NCBI GenBank assembly: GCA_031261985.1
Contig: JAISIR010000010.1
Span: 90,049-154,048 of the forward strand
From: Clostridiales bacterium
Lineage (GTDB): Bacteria; Bacillota; Clostridia; Monoglobales; WRBX01
Direction of reading: 5' to 3'
Length of the DNA: 64,000 nucleotides
The notes under the pieces were generated by a model. It ran no database searches. It saw only the letters and a program-made list of their open reading frames with translations, and was not told the DNA's origin. Positions 42,362 through 51,820 of the stretch are shown here, one piece after another (position 1 is the stretch's first letter; the number at the start of each line of letters is the position of its first letter). The translations under genes and the position numbers were made by a program.

Positions 42362-44208
42362 TACACTTCCATCACAATTGGCAGAATCATTGGGCTGCGC
42401 TTGGTTTTACTATATAAAAATTCGGATAGTGCATCTTTTACATTTGTCTTTAGCAAGTTCCAATCGTTCACATAGTTTTTAAGGCATTTATTCAACGCGT
42501 ACTCTGCACAATGATGCGCTTGTTCCATTAAATCTTCAGCCTCGCGAACATAAACAAAGCCGCGGCTGATGATATCGGGGCCAGAAACTATGATTCCCTC
42601 TGAACTAGAAATGCCGATGACAACAACGATTAAGCCATCTTGCGCCAGGTGTTTACGGTCGCGCAATACTATATTACCGACATCGCCGACGCCATAGCCA
42701 TCTACATAAACCTTGCCGCTTGGCACGCTGCCGACGATTCTAGCGGAAGTTGGCATAACCTCTAACACGCGACCGATATCGCTTATAAAGATATTAGTGT
42801 TAGGGATACCCATCTCTTCAGCTAAATTAGCATGCAATTTTAGGTGACGATATTCACCATGGATAGGCATGAAAAACTTAGGGTTAAGCATGCGAATCAT
42901 TAGTTTTAACTCTTCTTGACAGGCGTGACCCGAAACGTGGATATCACGGTCGTACACAACCTCGGCACCCTTGCGGAACAGCTCGTTTATAACGCCGCCG
43001 ACAGATTTTTCGTTGCCAGGGATAGGATTAGCCGAAAGAAGTATCATATCGTTAGGAGTTATCTGCACTTTTTTATGCTCTGAATTTGCCATTCTACTAA
43101 GCGCGCTCATTGGCTCGCCTTGAGAGCCTGTTGTAATAAGCACCAACTTCTCGGGCGGGTAATTCTTAATCTCGTCCATGCTAATTAGCGAAGTTTTAGG
43201 CACTTTTGCATAGCCAAGTTCCATGGCAACGCCAAGGATATTTTCCATACTTCTGCCAGAAATTGCTACCTTGCGCTTATTGCGAATGGCGGCGTCGATT
43301 ATCTGTTGCACGCGATGTACATTAGACGAAAACGTTGCGACGATAATGCGCTTTTTAGTATGGCGGAAGAGGTCGTCGATTGCGCTAGAGATAGTGCGCT
43401 CACCTGAGGAATATCCAGGGCGTTCGACATTTGTACTCTCGCTTAAAAGCAGCAGAACGCCTTGCTTGCCAATCTCTGAAATCCTTGCGATATCCATCAT
43501 TTTGCCGGCAATTGGGTTGGCATCTAGCTTAAAATCGCCGGTGTGGAAAACAATGCCGACGGGGGTGGTAATAGATAGCGCGCAGGCATCGGGGATAGAA
43601 TGGTTAACACCGATAAATTCTGCCTTAAAGCAGCCTAACTTAACAACGCTGCCTGCATTTACCTCATTTAATTTTACCGAGTTAAGCAGGCGATGCTCTT
43701 TTAATTTACCTTTTAAAACGCCTAGCGACATTTTAGTCCCATAAACAGGTACGTTAATTTGACGCAAAAAGTATGGCAGTCCGCCGATATGGTCCTCGTG
43801 GCCATGAGTAATTAGCACGCCGCGGACTCTATCGCTATTTTTAACTAGGTAAGATATATCCGGCAAAACAAGGTCGATACCTGGCATATCTTCATCTGGG
43901 AAGCCCATGCCACAATCGACAAGGATAATATCGTTGCCATATTCTAGCACGGTTAGGTTTTTACCGATTTCGGACAGACCACCCAGCGAAATTACTTTAA
44001 GCTTGCCAGCGTTCATTTTAGGCATATTAATGCGCTTAGAGTTAGTTTTTTCGACTGTTCTATCGGGAACATTATCGGTGTTATTTGCTCTAACCGAAGT
44101 AGCATGAACCTTGGTGGTGGCTTTTTTAGTGTAATTTTTGTTTGGTTTTTTGATAAAGTTTTCGTTCTCTTTTTCTTTAATTCTTTCTGTTTTTTTACTA
44201 TTGAACAT
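42361..44208 (-). CDS. rnj: Ribonuclease J
   Basis: About 615 residues from MFNSKKTERIKEKEN; the ORF-track start is 93 bases earlier and would lie in a hairpin, while AGGAAGGAA precedes this ATG. The first 65 residues are a basic, low-complexity extension. The MBL/beta-CASP core has LITHGHEDHIGGLPY, GHACQEELKLMI and the mRNA 5'-end-binding features of RNase J; the C-terminal domain follows. It is an endo- and 5'-3' exoribonuclease central to mRNA decay and rRNA maturation in Gram-positives. Only one copy is visible, so rnjA versus rnjB is not assigned. Confidence 0.95.
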   Translation of the reverse strand: MFNSKKTERIKEKENENFIKKPNKNYTKKATTKVHATSVRANNTDNVPDRTVEKTNSKRINMPKMNAGKLKVISLGGLSEIGKNLTVLEYGNDIILVDCGMGFPDEDMPGIDLVLPDISYLVKNSDRVRGVLITHGHEDHIGGLPYFLRQINVPVYGTKMSLGVLKGKLKEHRLLNSVKLNEVNAGSVVKLGCFKAEFIGVNHSIPDACALSITTPVGIVFHTGDFKLDANPIAGKMMDIARISEIGKQGVLLLLSESTNVERPGYSSGERTISSAIDDLFRHTKKRIIVATFSSNVHRVQQIIDAAIRNKRKVAISGRSMENILGVAMELGYAKVPKTSLISMDEIKNYPPEKLVLITTGSQGEPMSALSRMANSEHKKVQITPNDMILLSANPIPGNEKSVGGVINELFRKGAEVVYDRDIHVSGHACQEELKLMIRMLNPKFFMPIHGEYRHLKLHANLAEEMGIPNTNIFISDIGRVLEVMPTSARIVGSVPSGKVYVDGYGVGDVGNIVLRDRKHLAQDGLIVVVIGISSSEGIIVSGPDIISRGFVYVREAEDLMEQAHHCAEYALNKCLKNYVNDWNLLKTNVKDALSEFLYSKTKRSPMILPIVMEV

Positions 44209-44297
44209 AAGTTTTAATTTGTTCCTTCCTGTATTTAAGTTAATTATGTTTTTGATATAAATTGCGCTTTTTAATTTTTTAAACCACAAAAAAGCTG

Positions 44298-44315
44298 ACA
44301 CAAATTGATTTGTGT
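44298..44315 (-). terminator. Hairpin between radical SAM gene and rnj
   Basis: ACACAAAT/ATTTGTGT perfect stem with a very short loop. On the minus strand CAGCTTTTTT follows within a few bases. Possible terminator of the radical SAM gene. Confidence 0.45.
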
Positions 44316-44395
44316 TTTTTTATAGTATTCATTTATGGTAAAATATATCGTTCAATTAAATCCTTTATTTTAAGAGACTTTAAGCGGGGGTAATG

Positions 44396-45043
44396 CTATT
44401 TAATAAGCTCGCGAACTTTAAACTCGGCACCTATTTTTAAAACAATCTCGCCGCATTTTATAATCTCGTCTTTGGGCAAAATATCTACAACCGACATGAC
44501 AACACGCAAGCCTTTATCAACACATTTTTGAGCAAAATTTAGCATGCTATCGAAACCAACTTCGCCATAGCAACAGTGGCAAACTGCCTGATAATCGGCA
44601 GAATTAGAGGCGTTTAGGCTGATAGATATGCAATCAAACAAGCCAACAAGCTCGGCTGAAACATCGCGATTATGTATTAAATTTGCCTGACCGTTAGTGT
44701 TAACACGGACAGATTTTGCACCATTTTTTTTAAGCCATTTAGCAATTCCGATACACGTTTCAAGGCGGATAAGCGGCTCGCCATATCCGCAAAAAACGAC
44801 GGAATCGTAACGTTTAAAGTTATTTTTTTGTAGAGCTTCAATAACATCATTTGCGGTAGGCTCTTGGCTTAACCACAGGTTCGCACCGTTTAAATACCAA
44901 TCTTCGACACCTGCACCTCTCACGCAAAAATCGCATTTGTTGGTGCATTTATTGGTTAAATTTATATAAATATTATTCCCTAAAATGTAAACATATTCAT
45001 CGGTATGTGATGAATTTTTAGCAGGTTCAAGGTTTTCGTTCAC
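44396..45043 (-). CDS. TatD-associated-type radical SAM protein
   Basis: 215 residues with CTNKCDFCVRG (CxxxCxxC) near 33, VVFCGYGEPLIRLET near 90 and VRVNTNGQANL near 120, matching the small radical SAM proteins annotated as TatD-family-associated (TIGR04038 type). These resemble activating enzymes and usually neighbour a TatD nuclease; no tatD gene is visible here. The start codon is GTG with AGAGGGA upstream. It is divergent from the mscS gene, and the two promoters appear to share one palindromic -35 hexamer. Reaction unknown. Confidence 0.8.
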   Translation of the reverse strand: MNENLEPAKNSSHTDEYVYILGNNIYINLTNKCTNKCDFCVRGAGVEDWYLNGANLWLSQEPTANDVIEALQKNNFKRYDSVVFCGYGEPLIRLETCIGIAKWLKKNGAKSVRVNTNGQANLIHNRDVSAELVGLFDCISISLNASNSADYQAVCHCCYGEVGFDSMLNFAQKCVDKGLRVVMSVVDILPKDEIIKCGEIVLKIGAEFKVRELIK

Positions 45044-45109
45044 AAAAATCCCTCTAATTTATACACAAAACGCTTTACCAAAAATTTTTATAAAATTTGT
45101 AAAAATTTA

Positions 45110-45138
45110 CTTGCAATTTATTTCCTCTTATGATATAC
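45110..45138 (+). promoter_or_regulatory. mscS-ychF promoter with palindromic -35
   Basis: TTGCAA, 17 bases ending TATGA, TATACT. TTGCAA reads the same on both strands. On the minus strand it is followed after 18 bases by TATAAA, toward the radical SAM gene. Confidence 0.6.
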
Positions 45139-45181
45139 TATCATAAAATTGATAATTTGTCAAGTGGGAGGGTTGCGATTT

Positions 45182-45769
45182 TTGCCTTATAATTTAAATT
45201 TACCGTTGCCATTGCTGAATATATTTTATTCTATAATTATAATAATATCGGCTTGTATTATAACTAAAATTGGTTTTTTTGTGCTTAAACTTATACTAAA
45301 AAAGTGGCTAGATTTATCGCTTTTTTACCCTACTATCAAAGCAATTTGGCGCGTAATTGTAATAATTTTTGCACTATATGCGTTTTTAGAGATTGTATTC
45401 AAAGTTAACCCAGCTCATCTACTTGCTGCAATTGGAATTAGCGGGGTAACCCTAGGGATAGCGGCGCAGGGTTTTTTAAAAGATATTTTAAACGGATTTG
45501 TTATAGTCTCGGGGCGCAATTTTCAACTAGGCGATACTATTATTGTAAAAAACTCTGTTAAAGGCAGGGTTGATAAACTTGGCATTCAATCGATTAGGCT
45601 GGTAGATGATACAACAGGCGAGATTCACTTGATAAACAATAGCGAGTTGACCATTGTAACGGTGATAAAAACTGATGATATTGATTCGCATAAAGCCAAG
45701 AGAAATTTTAGATTTTCGTTTAACTCACTTAAACATTCTAAAGCAACTTCGCAAAAGAAACGAGGCTAA
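45182..45769 (+). CDS. Small MscS-type mechanosensitive channel
   Basis: About 195 residues starting at TTG with GGAGG nine bases upstream; the ORF-track GTG/ATA region would overlap that site. Two N-terminal membrane segments (about 12-33 and 50-75) lead to the pore helix region ISGVTLGIAAQGFLKDILNG, then a beta domain (FQLGDTIIVKNSVKGRVDKL). The C-terminal cytoplasmic domain is short and ends in a basic tail, so the vestibule seen in E. coli MscS is reduced. It would release solutes on hypo-osmotic shock. It is five bases before ychF, same operon. Confidence 0.85.
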   Translation: MPYNLNLPLPLLNIFYSIIIIISACIITKIGFFVLKLILKKWLDLSLFYPTIKAIWRVIVIIFALYAFLEIVFKVNPAHLLAAIGISGVTLGIAAQGFLKDILNGFVIVSGRNFQLGDTIIVKNSVKGRVDKLGIQSIRLVDDTTGEIHLINNSELTIVTVIKTDDIDSHKAKRNFRFSFNSLKHSKATSQKKRG

Positions 45770-45774
45770 TATAA

Positions 45775-46869
45775 ATGAAACTAGGGATAGTTGGATTGCC
45801 AAACGTAGGTAAATCCACACTTTTTAATGCAATTACTAAGGCAGGGGCAGAATCGGCTAATTACCCCTTTTGCACCATTGAGCCTAACGTAGGAATCGCC
45901 ACGGTTCCAGACGAGCGTTTGGATAAACTGGTAGAAATGTATGAGCCCGATAAAGTTACGCCTGCCATTGTAGAATTCGTGGATATCGCAGGCTTAGTTA
46001 AGGGAGCCAGCCGCGGCGAAGGCTTGGGCAATAAGTTTTTGTCCCACATTCGCGAAGTCGATGCTATTTTGCACGTTGTAAGGTGCTTCGATAACGGGAA
46101 CATTGTGCATGTAGACGGTAATGTCGACCCTGTGCGCGATATCGAAACCATTAGGCTAGAGCTGATTTTTGCCGACATTGAGGCAATAGAGCGGCGGTTG
46201 GCTAAAGCGACAAAGAACGCTAAAAGCGGCAACAAAGATGCAATGACCGAGGTTAACGTTTTGCAAAAAATCAAGGCGCATTTAGAGGCTAATAACGACG
46301 TCCGCACTTGCGACCTTACCCCTGATGAACGCAATGTTTTAGGGCTTAATGACCTGTTAACTGATAAACCGATTATTTATGTGGCTAATATATCGGATAG
46401 TGATATTGGCAATACCGAGAATAACGAATATTTGAATAAAGTTAAGGAATACGCTGCGCAAAATGATGCTTCTGTGATTGATATCTCGGCTGAGATTGAA
46501 GAAGAAATTGCCGCGTTAGATGATGACGACAAGTCTGCTTTTTTAGCGGATTTAGGCTTGGAAAGCAGCGGGTTAGACAGGCTTATAAAGGCTAGCTATG
46601 AACTTTTAGGGCAGATTAGTTATTTAACGGCTGGCAAGCAAGAAGTGCGCGCGTGGACTATTACTAAGGGGACTAAAGCCCCGGGAGCGGCAGGGAAAAT
46701 CCACACCGATTTTGAGCGCGGATTTATTAGGGCAGAGATTGTTTCGTATAACGATTTAATGGCTGCGGGCTCGATGAATGCTGCAAAAGAGAAGGGTTTA
46801 GTGCGCAGCGAAGGTAAGGAATATGTTGTGCAAGATGGGGATGTTGTGCTGTTTAGGTTTAACGTGTAG
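45775..46869 (+). CDS. ychF: Redox/ribosome-associated GTPase/ATPase YchF (OLA1)
   Basis: 364 residues, full length. P-loop GLPNVGKSTLFNAIT, switch region NYPFCTIEPNVG, DIAGLVKGASRGEGLGNKFL, the coiled region about 130-200, and the C-terminal TGS domain (AWTITKGTKAPGAAGKIHTD, RAEIVSYNDLMAAG). YchF binds ribosomes and prefers ATP; it affects stress responses. GAGG precedes the ATG, directly after mscS. Confidence 0.97.
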   Translation: MKLGIVGLPNVGKSTLFNAITKAGAESANYPFCTIEPNVGIATVPDERLDKLVEMYEPDKVTPAIVEFVDIAGLVKGASRGEGLGNKFLSHIREVDAILHVVRCFDNGNIVHVDGNVDPVRDIETIRLELIFADIEAIERRLAKATKNAKSGNKDAMTEVNVLQKIKAHLEANNDVRTCDLTPDERNVLGLNDLLTDKPIIYVANISDSDIGNTENNEYLNKVKEYAAQNDASVIDISAEIEEEIAALDDDDKSAFLADLGLESSGLDRLIKASYELLGQISYLTAGKQEVRAWTITKGTKAPGAAGKIHTDFERGFIRAEIVSYNDLMAAGSMNAAKEKGLVRSEGKEYVVQDGDVVLFRFNV

Positions 46870-46881
46870 GGAGGTCATTCT

Positions 46882-48213
46882 TTGTCAGAGTTCAAGCGAT
46901 ATTTTCCTGAAATTGCTATAATCCTTTGCGCCTTGGTTCGTCTTGGGCTTTATGGTTTTACCCACTTCCCTATTTTAGATGACTGGATTCAATTTGGTTC
47001 GTATCAGCTTTATCCTGATAAATGGCAAACTATTTACGTTGGTTTAGGTTTGTTTACTTATAGACCGCTAGCCGGGATTTTAGACTTATACATTTGGCCC
47101 TTTATCCCTGCGTTTTTCATCGTTACCTTAATGCACGTTTTATCTTGCATTATGCTTCTTTCGGTAGCACGTCGAAGCGGATTACCCCTAGGTTTTGCCT
47201 TTGCACTAGCTTATATATTTTTACCGATAAACTCTGAGGCTAGCCTGTGGCTTTCGGCATCTACTCGTGTGCTTGTTCCTCTGTTTTTTATGGCAATATC
47301 TTTAAAAATAATATTTGCGCGCAAATTAACTACTTCTAAAATTGTAGCATTTACCTTGTTTCAGCTTATGTCACTTGCGTTTTACGAGCAGATTGCTGTC
47401 GTCTCGGTCATTTTATGTTTCTTGGTATCCCTGCGCGCGCAGAACAAAGCAACTTTTATTGTGACGATATCTAACACAGTTATATTTATTGTATACTATC
47501 TTACCATGCCAAGCTTGGGCGCGTTTGCCTCGAGGGCAGAATCTACCTTGCCATTTTGGCAAGAAGTGGCTACTACTTGTTGGTATTTTTGGTACGCCAT
47601 AACCACCACCGGCTGGCAAATATTCTCTAATGGATTATCACGAGGGATTGGCGTTTTATCGACTCATGTGCCTTATTTACTACTTGTAATAATTTCGGCG
47701 TGCGCTTATTCAATATCTAACCTACCATTTTTCAAACGCAAAAATCCTCATTTTATACTAAAACATCAATGGCAAATTAAGCTGATTCTTGGGCTTATAT
47801 TGGTAATTGCGCCATTAGCACCGTTATTTGTAGTGTCGGGGCATAACCTTGCATTGCGCAATATTTACCCTTGCGTTATTGGGTTTGGGCTGATTCTAGA
47901 TGCAATATTCTACCACATTCCGTTTAAATCTATCATTTGTGGTGTGCTTATGTTTATGCTTTTATGCGTTTGGTGCAGCGAAACTTATGATTATAGAGCT
48001 ATTTCGTTGGCAGATAGGGCGTTTATCGAGGGCTTAGCACCCGAAGTTTTGGGCGAGTATGTGGCATATCCGCGAATTGCAAACCTAGTGCCTACCAATG
48101 CGCAATTTGCCGAGCATATACTCTCGTGCACGTCTAGCGGTTGGGCGGTAACAGGTGCGGCGCGCGCGATACTTGGCAACCGATTTATACCTAACATACA
48201 CATTTTATGGTAA
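46882..48213 (+). CDS. GT-C-fold-like multi-pass membrane protein
   Basis: 443 residues with about ten membrane segments. Between the first and second lies FPILDDWIQFG; an acidic pair in the first outer loop is typical of GT-C glycosyltransferases that use lipid-linked sugars (PMT or ArnT-like), and FTYRPLAGILDLYIW follows. No close family is recognised. The start codon is TTG with GGAGG seven bases upstream. It follows ychF by 12 bases and probably shares its transcript. A role in envelope glycosylation is inferred. Confidence 0.6.
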   Translation: MSEFKRYFPEIAIILCALVRLGLYGFTHFPILDDWIQFGSYQLYPDKWQTIYVGLGLFTYRPLAGILDLYIWPFIPAFFIVTLMHVLSCIMLLSVARRSGLPLGFAFALAYIFLPINSEASLWLSASTRVLVPLFFMAISLKIIFARKLTTSKIVAFTLFQLMSLAFYEQIAVVSVILCFLVSLRAQNKATFIVTISNTVIFIVYYLTMPSLGAFASRAESTLPFWQEVATTCWYFWYAITTTGWQIFSNGLSRGIGVLSTHVPYLLLVIISACAYSISNLPFFKRKNPHFILKHQWQIKLILGLILVIAPLAPLFVVSGHNLALRNIYPCVIGFGLILDAIFYHIPFKSIICGVLMFMLLCVWCSETYDYRAISLADRAFIEGLAPEVLGEYVAYPRIANLVPTNAQFAEHILSCTSSGWAVTGAARAILGNRFIPNIHILW

Positions 48214-48240
48214 TTATATATGTCTATTATTAGGCAGGTC

Positions 48241-48269
48241 TTGACTTTTTTAGTGTTTTGTGATATAAT
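48241..48269 (+). promoter_or_regulatory. Promoter of CYTH-ATPase gene
   Basis: TTGACT, 17 bases ending TTTTGTGA, then TATAAT; about 37 bases before the start codon. Confidence 0.8.
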
Positions 48270-48305
48270 ACTTTGCGTCAGATAAAATATAGGGGGAGTA
48301 TATTT

Positions 48306-49943
48306 ATGGCAAACGAAATTGAACGAAAATTTTTGGTGAATCCAGATGCGATTCCGTCTTATTTATTAAGCATTGCAGAGAAGCGCGATATTGAGCAAGC
48401 TTATATTCCTGTAGATAATCCAGAATTAGAGGTTAGAGTCCGCAAAAGTAATGATTCGTACTTTGTCACAAACAAGCAAAAAATTGACGAGGACCTTACT
48501 ATAAGGCGCGAAGACGAGTTCGAGATTTCTAAGAGCGAATATCAAATGCTTTTTAATCAGCGAAAAGATAATATTATACATAAAACTCGCTATTCCTTCC
48601 CTTACGATAACCATAATATCGAAATCGATTTTTATGCCGATGCTTTAAAGGGGCTAGTTATAGCGGAAGTTGAGTTTGATAATTTAGACGATGCAAAGAA
48701 TTTTAATGCACCGTTATGGTTTGGTAAAGAAGTTACTAACGATGTTTCTTATAAAAATAAGTCTTTGGCTAAAAATGGTTTGCCGCAGATATCTAACGAA
48801 GGAAAGTTTTGGGAGATTGCGCTGACGGGCGGACCTTGTGGTGGTAAAAGCACCTTTGTTTCGGTTTGCAAGCGCGTGCTAGAGGGGCGTGGCGTTAAGG
48901 TTATTATCCTGCCAGAAGTTGCTACCGAGGTAATGGAAAGTGGCATTAAGGTTCAAGATATTCCTAACTTAAAGTTCCAAGAAATTGTCATTAAAAAAAT
49001 GCTGGCTGCGCGCGAGGCTGCCTTAATTGCTGCGCAATGTTATAGAGAGTTAGGCAAAGATGTATTAATAATGCACGATAGAGGTATCCTTGATAATAAA
49101 GCATATTGTTCGCAAAAAGACTGGGCAGAATTGTTAAACAAGCTAGGTTTAAAAGACGAGAATCTTCGCCAGATGTACGATGCTGTTTTTGATATTATCA
49201 CGCCTGCTTATGGTGCCGAAGATGTTTGGGATAAGTGTCATGGCAATAACCCTCAACGCTATGAGCAAACGGTCGAGCAAGCAAGAGCGGCGGAAGATAG
49301 GACGCAAAATGCTTGGGCGGGACATCATAATTTAAAATCGTTTGGTAATAAAAACGGTTGGGATAGTAAAGTTAATAGTATGTTCGAGGCTGTTTACTCG
49401 GTAATGGGGCAAACGTTGCCGATTAGAACCGAGCGCAAGTATTTAGTCTCTGCCGATGGGTTGAATATTTTAGAATCGCAACCTAATTGTGTGGTGCAAA
49501 ATATAGAGCAGACTTATTTAAAGTCGGATAATCCTAATGTAGAGCGCAGAGCTAAAAAAGTTCAAAGTGGTAATGATGTTTCGTATTATTATACCGAAAA
49601 AGAGGGCAAAGGCGAGGATAGAATCGTCCGTGAGTTTATGCCAAAAAGCGAGAGCGAGTATCAATTGTTGTTAAAGCAAGCTATGCCAAATAAAAAGCCA
49701 ATTAAAAAAACTAGGTATAACTTCCCTAGCAATAATCAATATTTTGCGTTAGATGTGTTCCCCGAGAACGAGTTCCCACAACTAAAAGGGCGGGCAATTT
49801 TAGAGCTAAAAGGGTTAGAAAAATCTGGGCAGGAATTTGTTCCGCCTAATGGTATAAATGTTTTAGAAGAGATTACCGACAACCCTAAATTGACTAATTT
49901 TGCTTTAGCAACTAAGCATAATGGTAAATTTATAAGTAGATAA
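48306..49943 (+). CDS. CYTH - P-loop ATPase - CYTH fusion protein
   Basis: 545 residues in three parts. About 3-155 is a CYTH (triphosphate tunnel) domain with the ExExK start EIERKF and EIDFY ... IAEVEFD. About 168-360 is an AAA_28/NadR-like P-loop kinase or NTPase (TGGPCGGKSTF, LPEVATEVM, IMHDRGILDNKAYC). About 370-545 is a second CYTH-like domain starting RTERKYLV, where the first Glu of ExExK is Arg, so it may be inactive. CYTH enzymes cleave or bind organic or inorganic triphosphates. The ATPase-CYTH pairing recalls animal TTD14. GGGGGAG precedes the ATG; the ORF-track start is 33 bases early. It is a single-gene unit with its own promoter and terminator. Substrate unknown. Confidence 0.82.
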   Translation: MANEIERKFLVNPDAIPSYLLSIAEKRDIEQAYIPVDNPELEVRVRKSNDSYFVTNKQKIDEDLTIRREDEFEISKSEYQMLFNQRKDNIIHKTRYSFPYDNHNIEIDFYADALKGLVIAEVEFDNLDDAKNFNAPLWFGKEVTNDVSYKNKSLAKNGLPQISNEGKFWEIALTGGPCGGKSTFVSVCKRVLEGRGVKVIILPEVATEVMESGIKVQDIPNLKFQEIVIKKMLAAREAALIAAQCYRELGKDVLIMHDRGILDNKAYCSQKDWAELLNKLGLKDENLRQMYDAVFDIITPAYGAEDVWDKCHGNNPQRYEQTVEQARAAEDRTQNAWAGHHNLKSFGNKNGWDSKVNSMFEAVYSVMGQTLPIRTERKYLVSADGLNILESQPNCVVQNIEQTYLKSDNPNVERRAKKVQSGNDVSYYYTEKEGKGEDRIVREFMPKSESEYQLLLKQAMPNKKPIKKTRYNFPSNNQYFALDVFPENEFPQLKGRAILELKGLEKSGQEFVPPNGINVLEEITDNPKLTNFALATKHNGKFISR

Positions 49944-49957
49944 ACGAGTAAAAGTTA

Positions 49958-49984
49958 AAGGTGCAATTGTAGTTGCACCTTTTT
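49958..49984. terminator. Intrinsic terminator between convergent genes
   Basis: AAGGTGCAA / TTGCACCTT around TTGTAG, then TTT. It serves the CYTH gene on the plus strand and could also stop cimA reading on the minus strand. Confidence 0.75.
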
Positions 49985-50000
49985 ATATTATTAAATATTA

Positions 50001-50080
50001 AACACGCTTCGGCGGAGTCAATCCGCCTGCGCTTCTAAAGAATTTTTGAATATTTTTGGCGACAAGCTGCCAAAAATTTA
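50001..50080 (-). repeat. Dispersed two-hairpin repeat, copy 3
   Basis: GGCGGA/TCCGCC hairpin, CGCTTCTAAAG, then ATTTTTGGC-GACAAGCT-GCCAAAAAT. It starts about ten bases after the cimA stop, so it would be in the cimA 3' RNA. Confidence 0.75.
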
Positions 50081-50089
50081 TTCTTTACT

Positions 50090-51703
50090 TTATTTCAATC
50101 GTTGCAATCTATACTCATAGGCGTCCATTAAGGCTTTAAAGCTTGCCATAATTATATCGTCCGATACACCAATCGTCGTCCATGTTTCGTGCTTATCTTC
50201 AAAATCCATTAGCACACGAGTAACCGAGGCGGTACCAATTTTACCCTCTAAAATTCTAACTTTAAAATCCTTTAGATGCATGCTTTTTATGCTAGGGAAG
50301 AACTTAATTAAGGCTTTACGAAGCGCATTGTCTAGCGCGTTAACAGGTCCATGACCTTCCTCGCCAGTCGTCTCGGTTGTGTCGCCCACTTTAATTTTAA
50401 TGGTGGCACGGTTGGTCGTCCTATCTTCCGAAACAACAACATAATTTAGCACATCAAATTTAGGTTTAAAAATGCCTAGCTCTTTGCAGGCTAAAATCTC
50501 GAAGCTTGCGTCTGCTCCCTCAAAGTTATAGCCCTCTGATTCCATTCGTTTAACCTCTGCGACGATATTTTTTAGCTCATCAGAATCGCGAGTTATATTT
50601 TCATTTATCTTTAGAATTTTTTTGAGGATAATGCTACGCCCAGCCATCTCGGAAACAAGGAATCGTCGCTCGTTGCCTACGCTACTTGGCGGGATATGCT
50701 CGAAAGTTTGAGTTGACTTGATAACAGCATCGGCGTGCATTCCCGCCTTGTGGGCGTAAGCACTTTTACCGACATAAGGCATGGTTTTATCTAGGCTGAC
50801 GTTAGTAATCTCGGCCAGTTTTGCGCAAGTTAAAGTTAAATTCTCGATATTAGTTTTAGGTATGCAATTATACCCCATTTTAAGTTGCAGGTTGGCGACA
50901 ACCGTCGATAAATTCGCGTTGCCGCAACGCTCGCCAAAACCAAGCAGCGTGCCCTGGACATGCGTCGCCCCAGCCTCGACACCAGCTATAGATGATGCCA
51001 CAGCACAACCGATATCGTTATGACAATGCACACCAATTTGAGTTTTTATGTCGTTTGTATTAAAAAAGTCGATAGCTGCTTTGATGATATTGTAGACTTC
51101 TGAGGGGAATGCGCCGCCATTTGTATCGCACAAGCAAACACAGTCGGCACCTGCTTTAGCTGCAGACAGGATAGTAGAAAGTGCATAATCGGGCGAAGCT
51201 TTAAAACCGTCAAAAAAGTGTTCGGCGTCGTAGATTACTTCCCTCTTTTTACTTTTTAAATATTTGATAGTGTCAAAAATCATTGATAAATTCTCGTCTA
51301 ACGTAGTTTTTAAGACGTTTTCTACATGATAATCCCAACTTTTGCCGAACACGCAAATCACGTCGGTCTTAGCGTCTAGCAATGATTGTATTGTCTTATC
51401 GTCAGTTACATTAAAATTTTTATGGCGCGTATTACCAAAGGCTACAATTTTAGAGTTTTTAAGTTTAAGGCTAGAGAGCTCGTGGAAAAGCTTCATATCT
51501 TTAGGGTTAGAAGCAGGGTTGCCCGCTTCGATATAATCGACACCTAAGGCATCTAACTTTTTTACTACACTAATTTTATCAGCAAGTGAGTACGAAATCC
51601 CCTCGCCTTGAGTGCCATCGCGCAAGGTAGAATCGAGAATTTTCACCTTGTCCGAGGCGCCGCGCGTAGATTTATTGAATTTGTTGATTGAGGCAGATTT
51701 CAT
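50090..51703 (-). CDS. cimA: Citramalate synthase
   Basis: About 537 residues of the LeuA/HMG-CoA-lyase-like family: ILDSTLRDGTQGEGISYS near 24, the metal-binding HCHND near 205 and the C-terminal allosteric LeuA dimer domain (about 400-537, GHGPVNALDNALRKAL). The sequence resembles TIGR00977-type (R)-citramalate synthase, which joins pyruvate and acetyl-CoA to start threonine-independent isoleucine synthesis; the close paralogue homocitrate or isopropylmalate synthase is less likely. The ATG before KSASINKF follows AGGTGAT. No other branched-chain genes are in the window, and no T-box leader was found upstream. Confidence 0.9.
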   Translation of the reverse strand: MKSASINKFNKSTRGASDKVKILDSTLRDGTQGEGISYSLADKISVVKKLDALGVDYIEAGNPASNPKDMKLFHELSSLKLKNSKIVAFGNTRHKNFNVTDDKTIQSLLDAKTDVICVFGKSWDYHVENVLKTTLDENLSMIFDTIKYLKSKKREVIYDAEHFFDGFKASPDYALSTILSAAKAGADCVCLCDTNGGAFPSEVYNIIKAAIDFFNTNDIKTQIGVHCHNDIGCAVASSIAGVEAGATHVQGTLLGFGERCGNANLSTVVANLQLKMGYNCIPKTNIENLTLTCAKLAEITNVSLDKTMPYVGKSAYAHKAGMHADAVIKSTQTFEHIPPSSVGNERRFLVSEMAGRSIILKKILKINENITRDSDELKNIVAEVKRMESEGYNFEGADASFEILACKELGIFKPKFDVLNYVVVSEDRTTNRATIKIKVGDTTETTGEEGHGPVNALDNALRKALIKFFPSIKSMHLKDFKVRILEGKIGTASVTRVLMDFEDKHETWTTIGVSDDIIMASFKALMDAYEYRLQRLK

Positions 51704-51735
51704 GTTCATCACCTGTTTTAAATTAATTTATAAAA

Positions 51736-51766
51736 AAAATACCTGATTCGTTTGTTCAAGTATTTT
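51736..51766 (-). terminator. Terminator after tRNA-Arg, before cimA
   Basis: Minus strand: AAAATACTTGA and TCAGGTATTTT form a stem with one mismatch, followed by a run of T. It lies about 35 bases before cimA and ends the tRNA-Arg transcript; attenuation of cimA is possible, but no sensor leader is visible. Confidence 0.65.
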
Positions 51767-51820
51767 AATGGGATGGGGAGAAATAGTGAAAAGTGAAAAA
51801 TTAAGAATTAAAAGTGAAGA

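Noticed and set aside
51781-51820. AAGTGAAAA / AGAATTAAAAGTG stretch as a CRISPR-like or tandem repeat
   Set aside because: Only short, irregular, A-rich similarity; no regular spacing or spacers.
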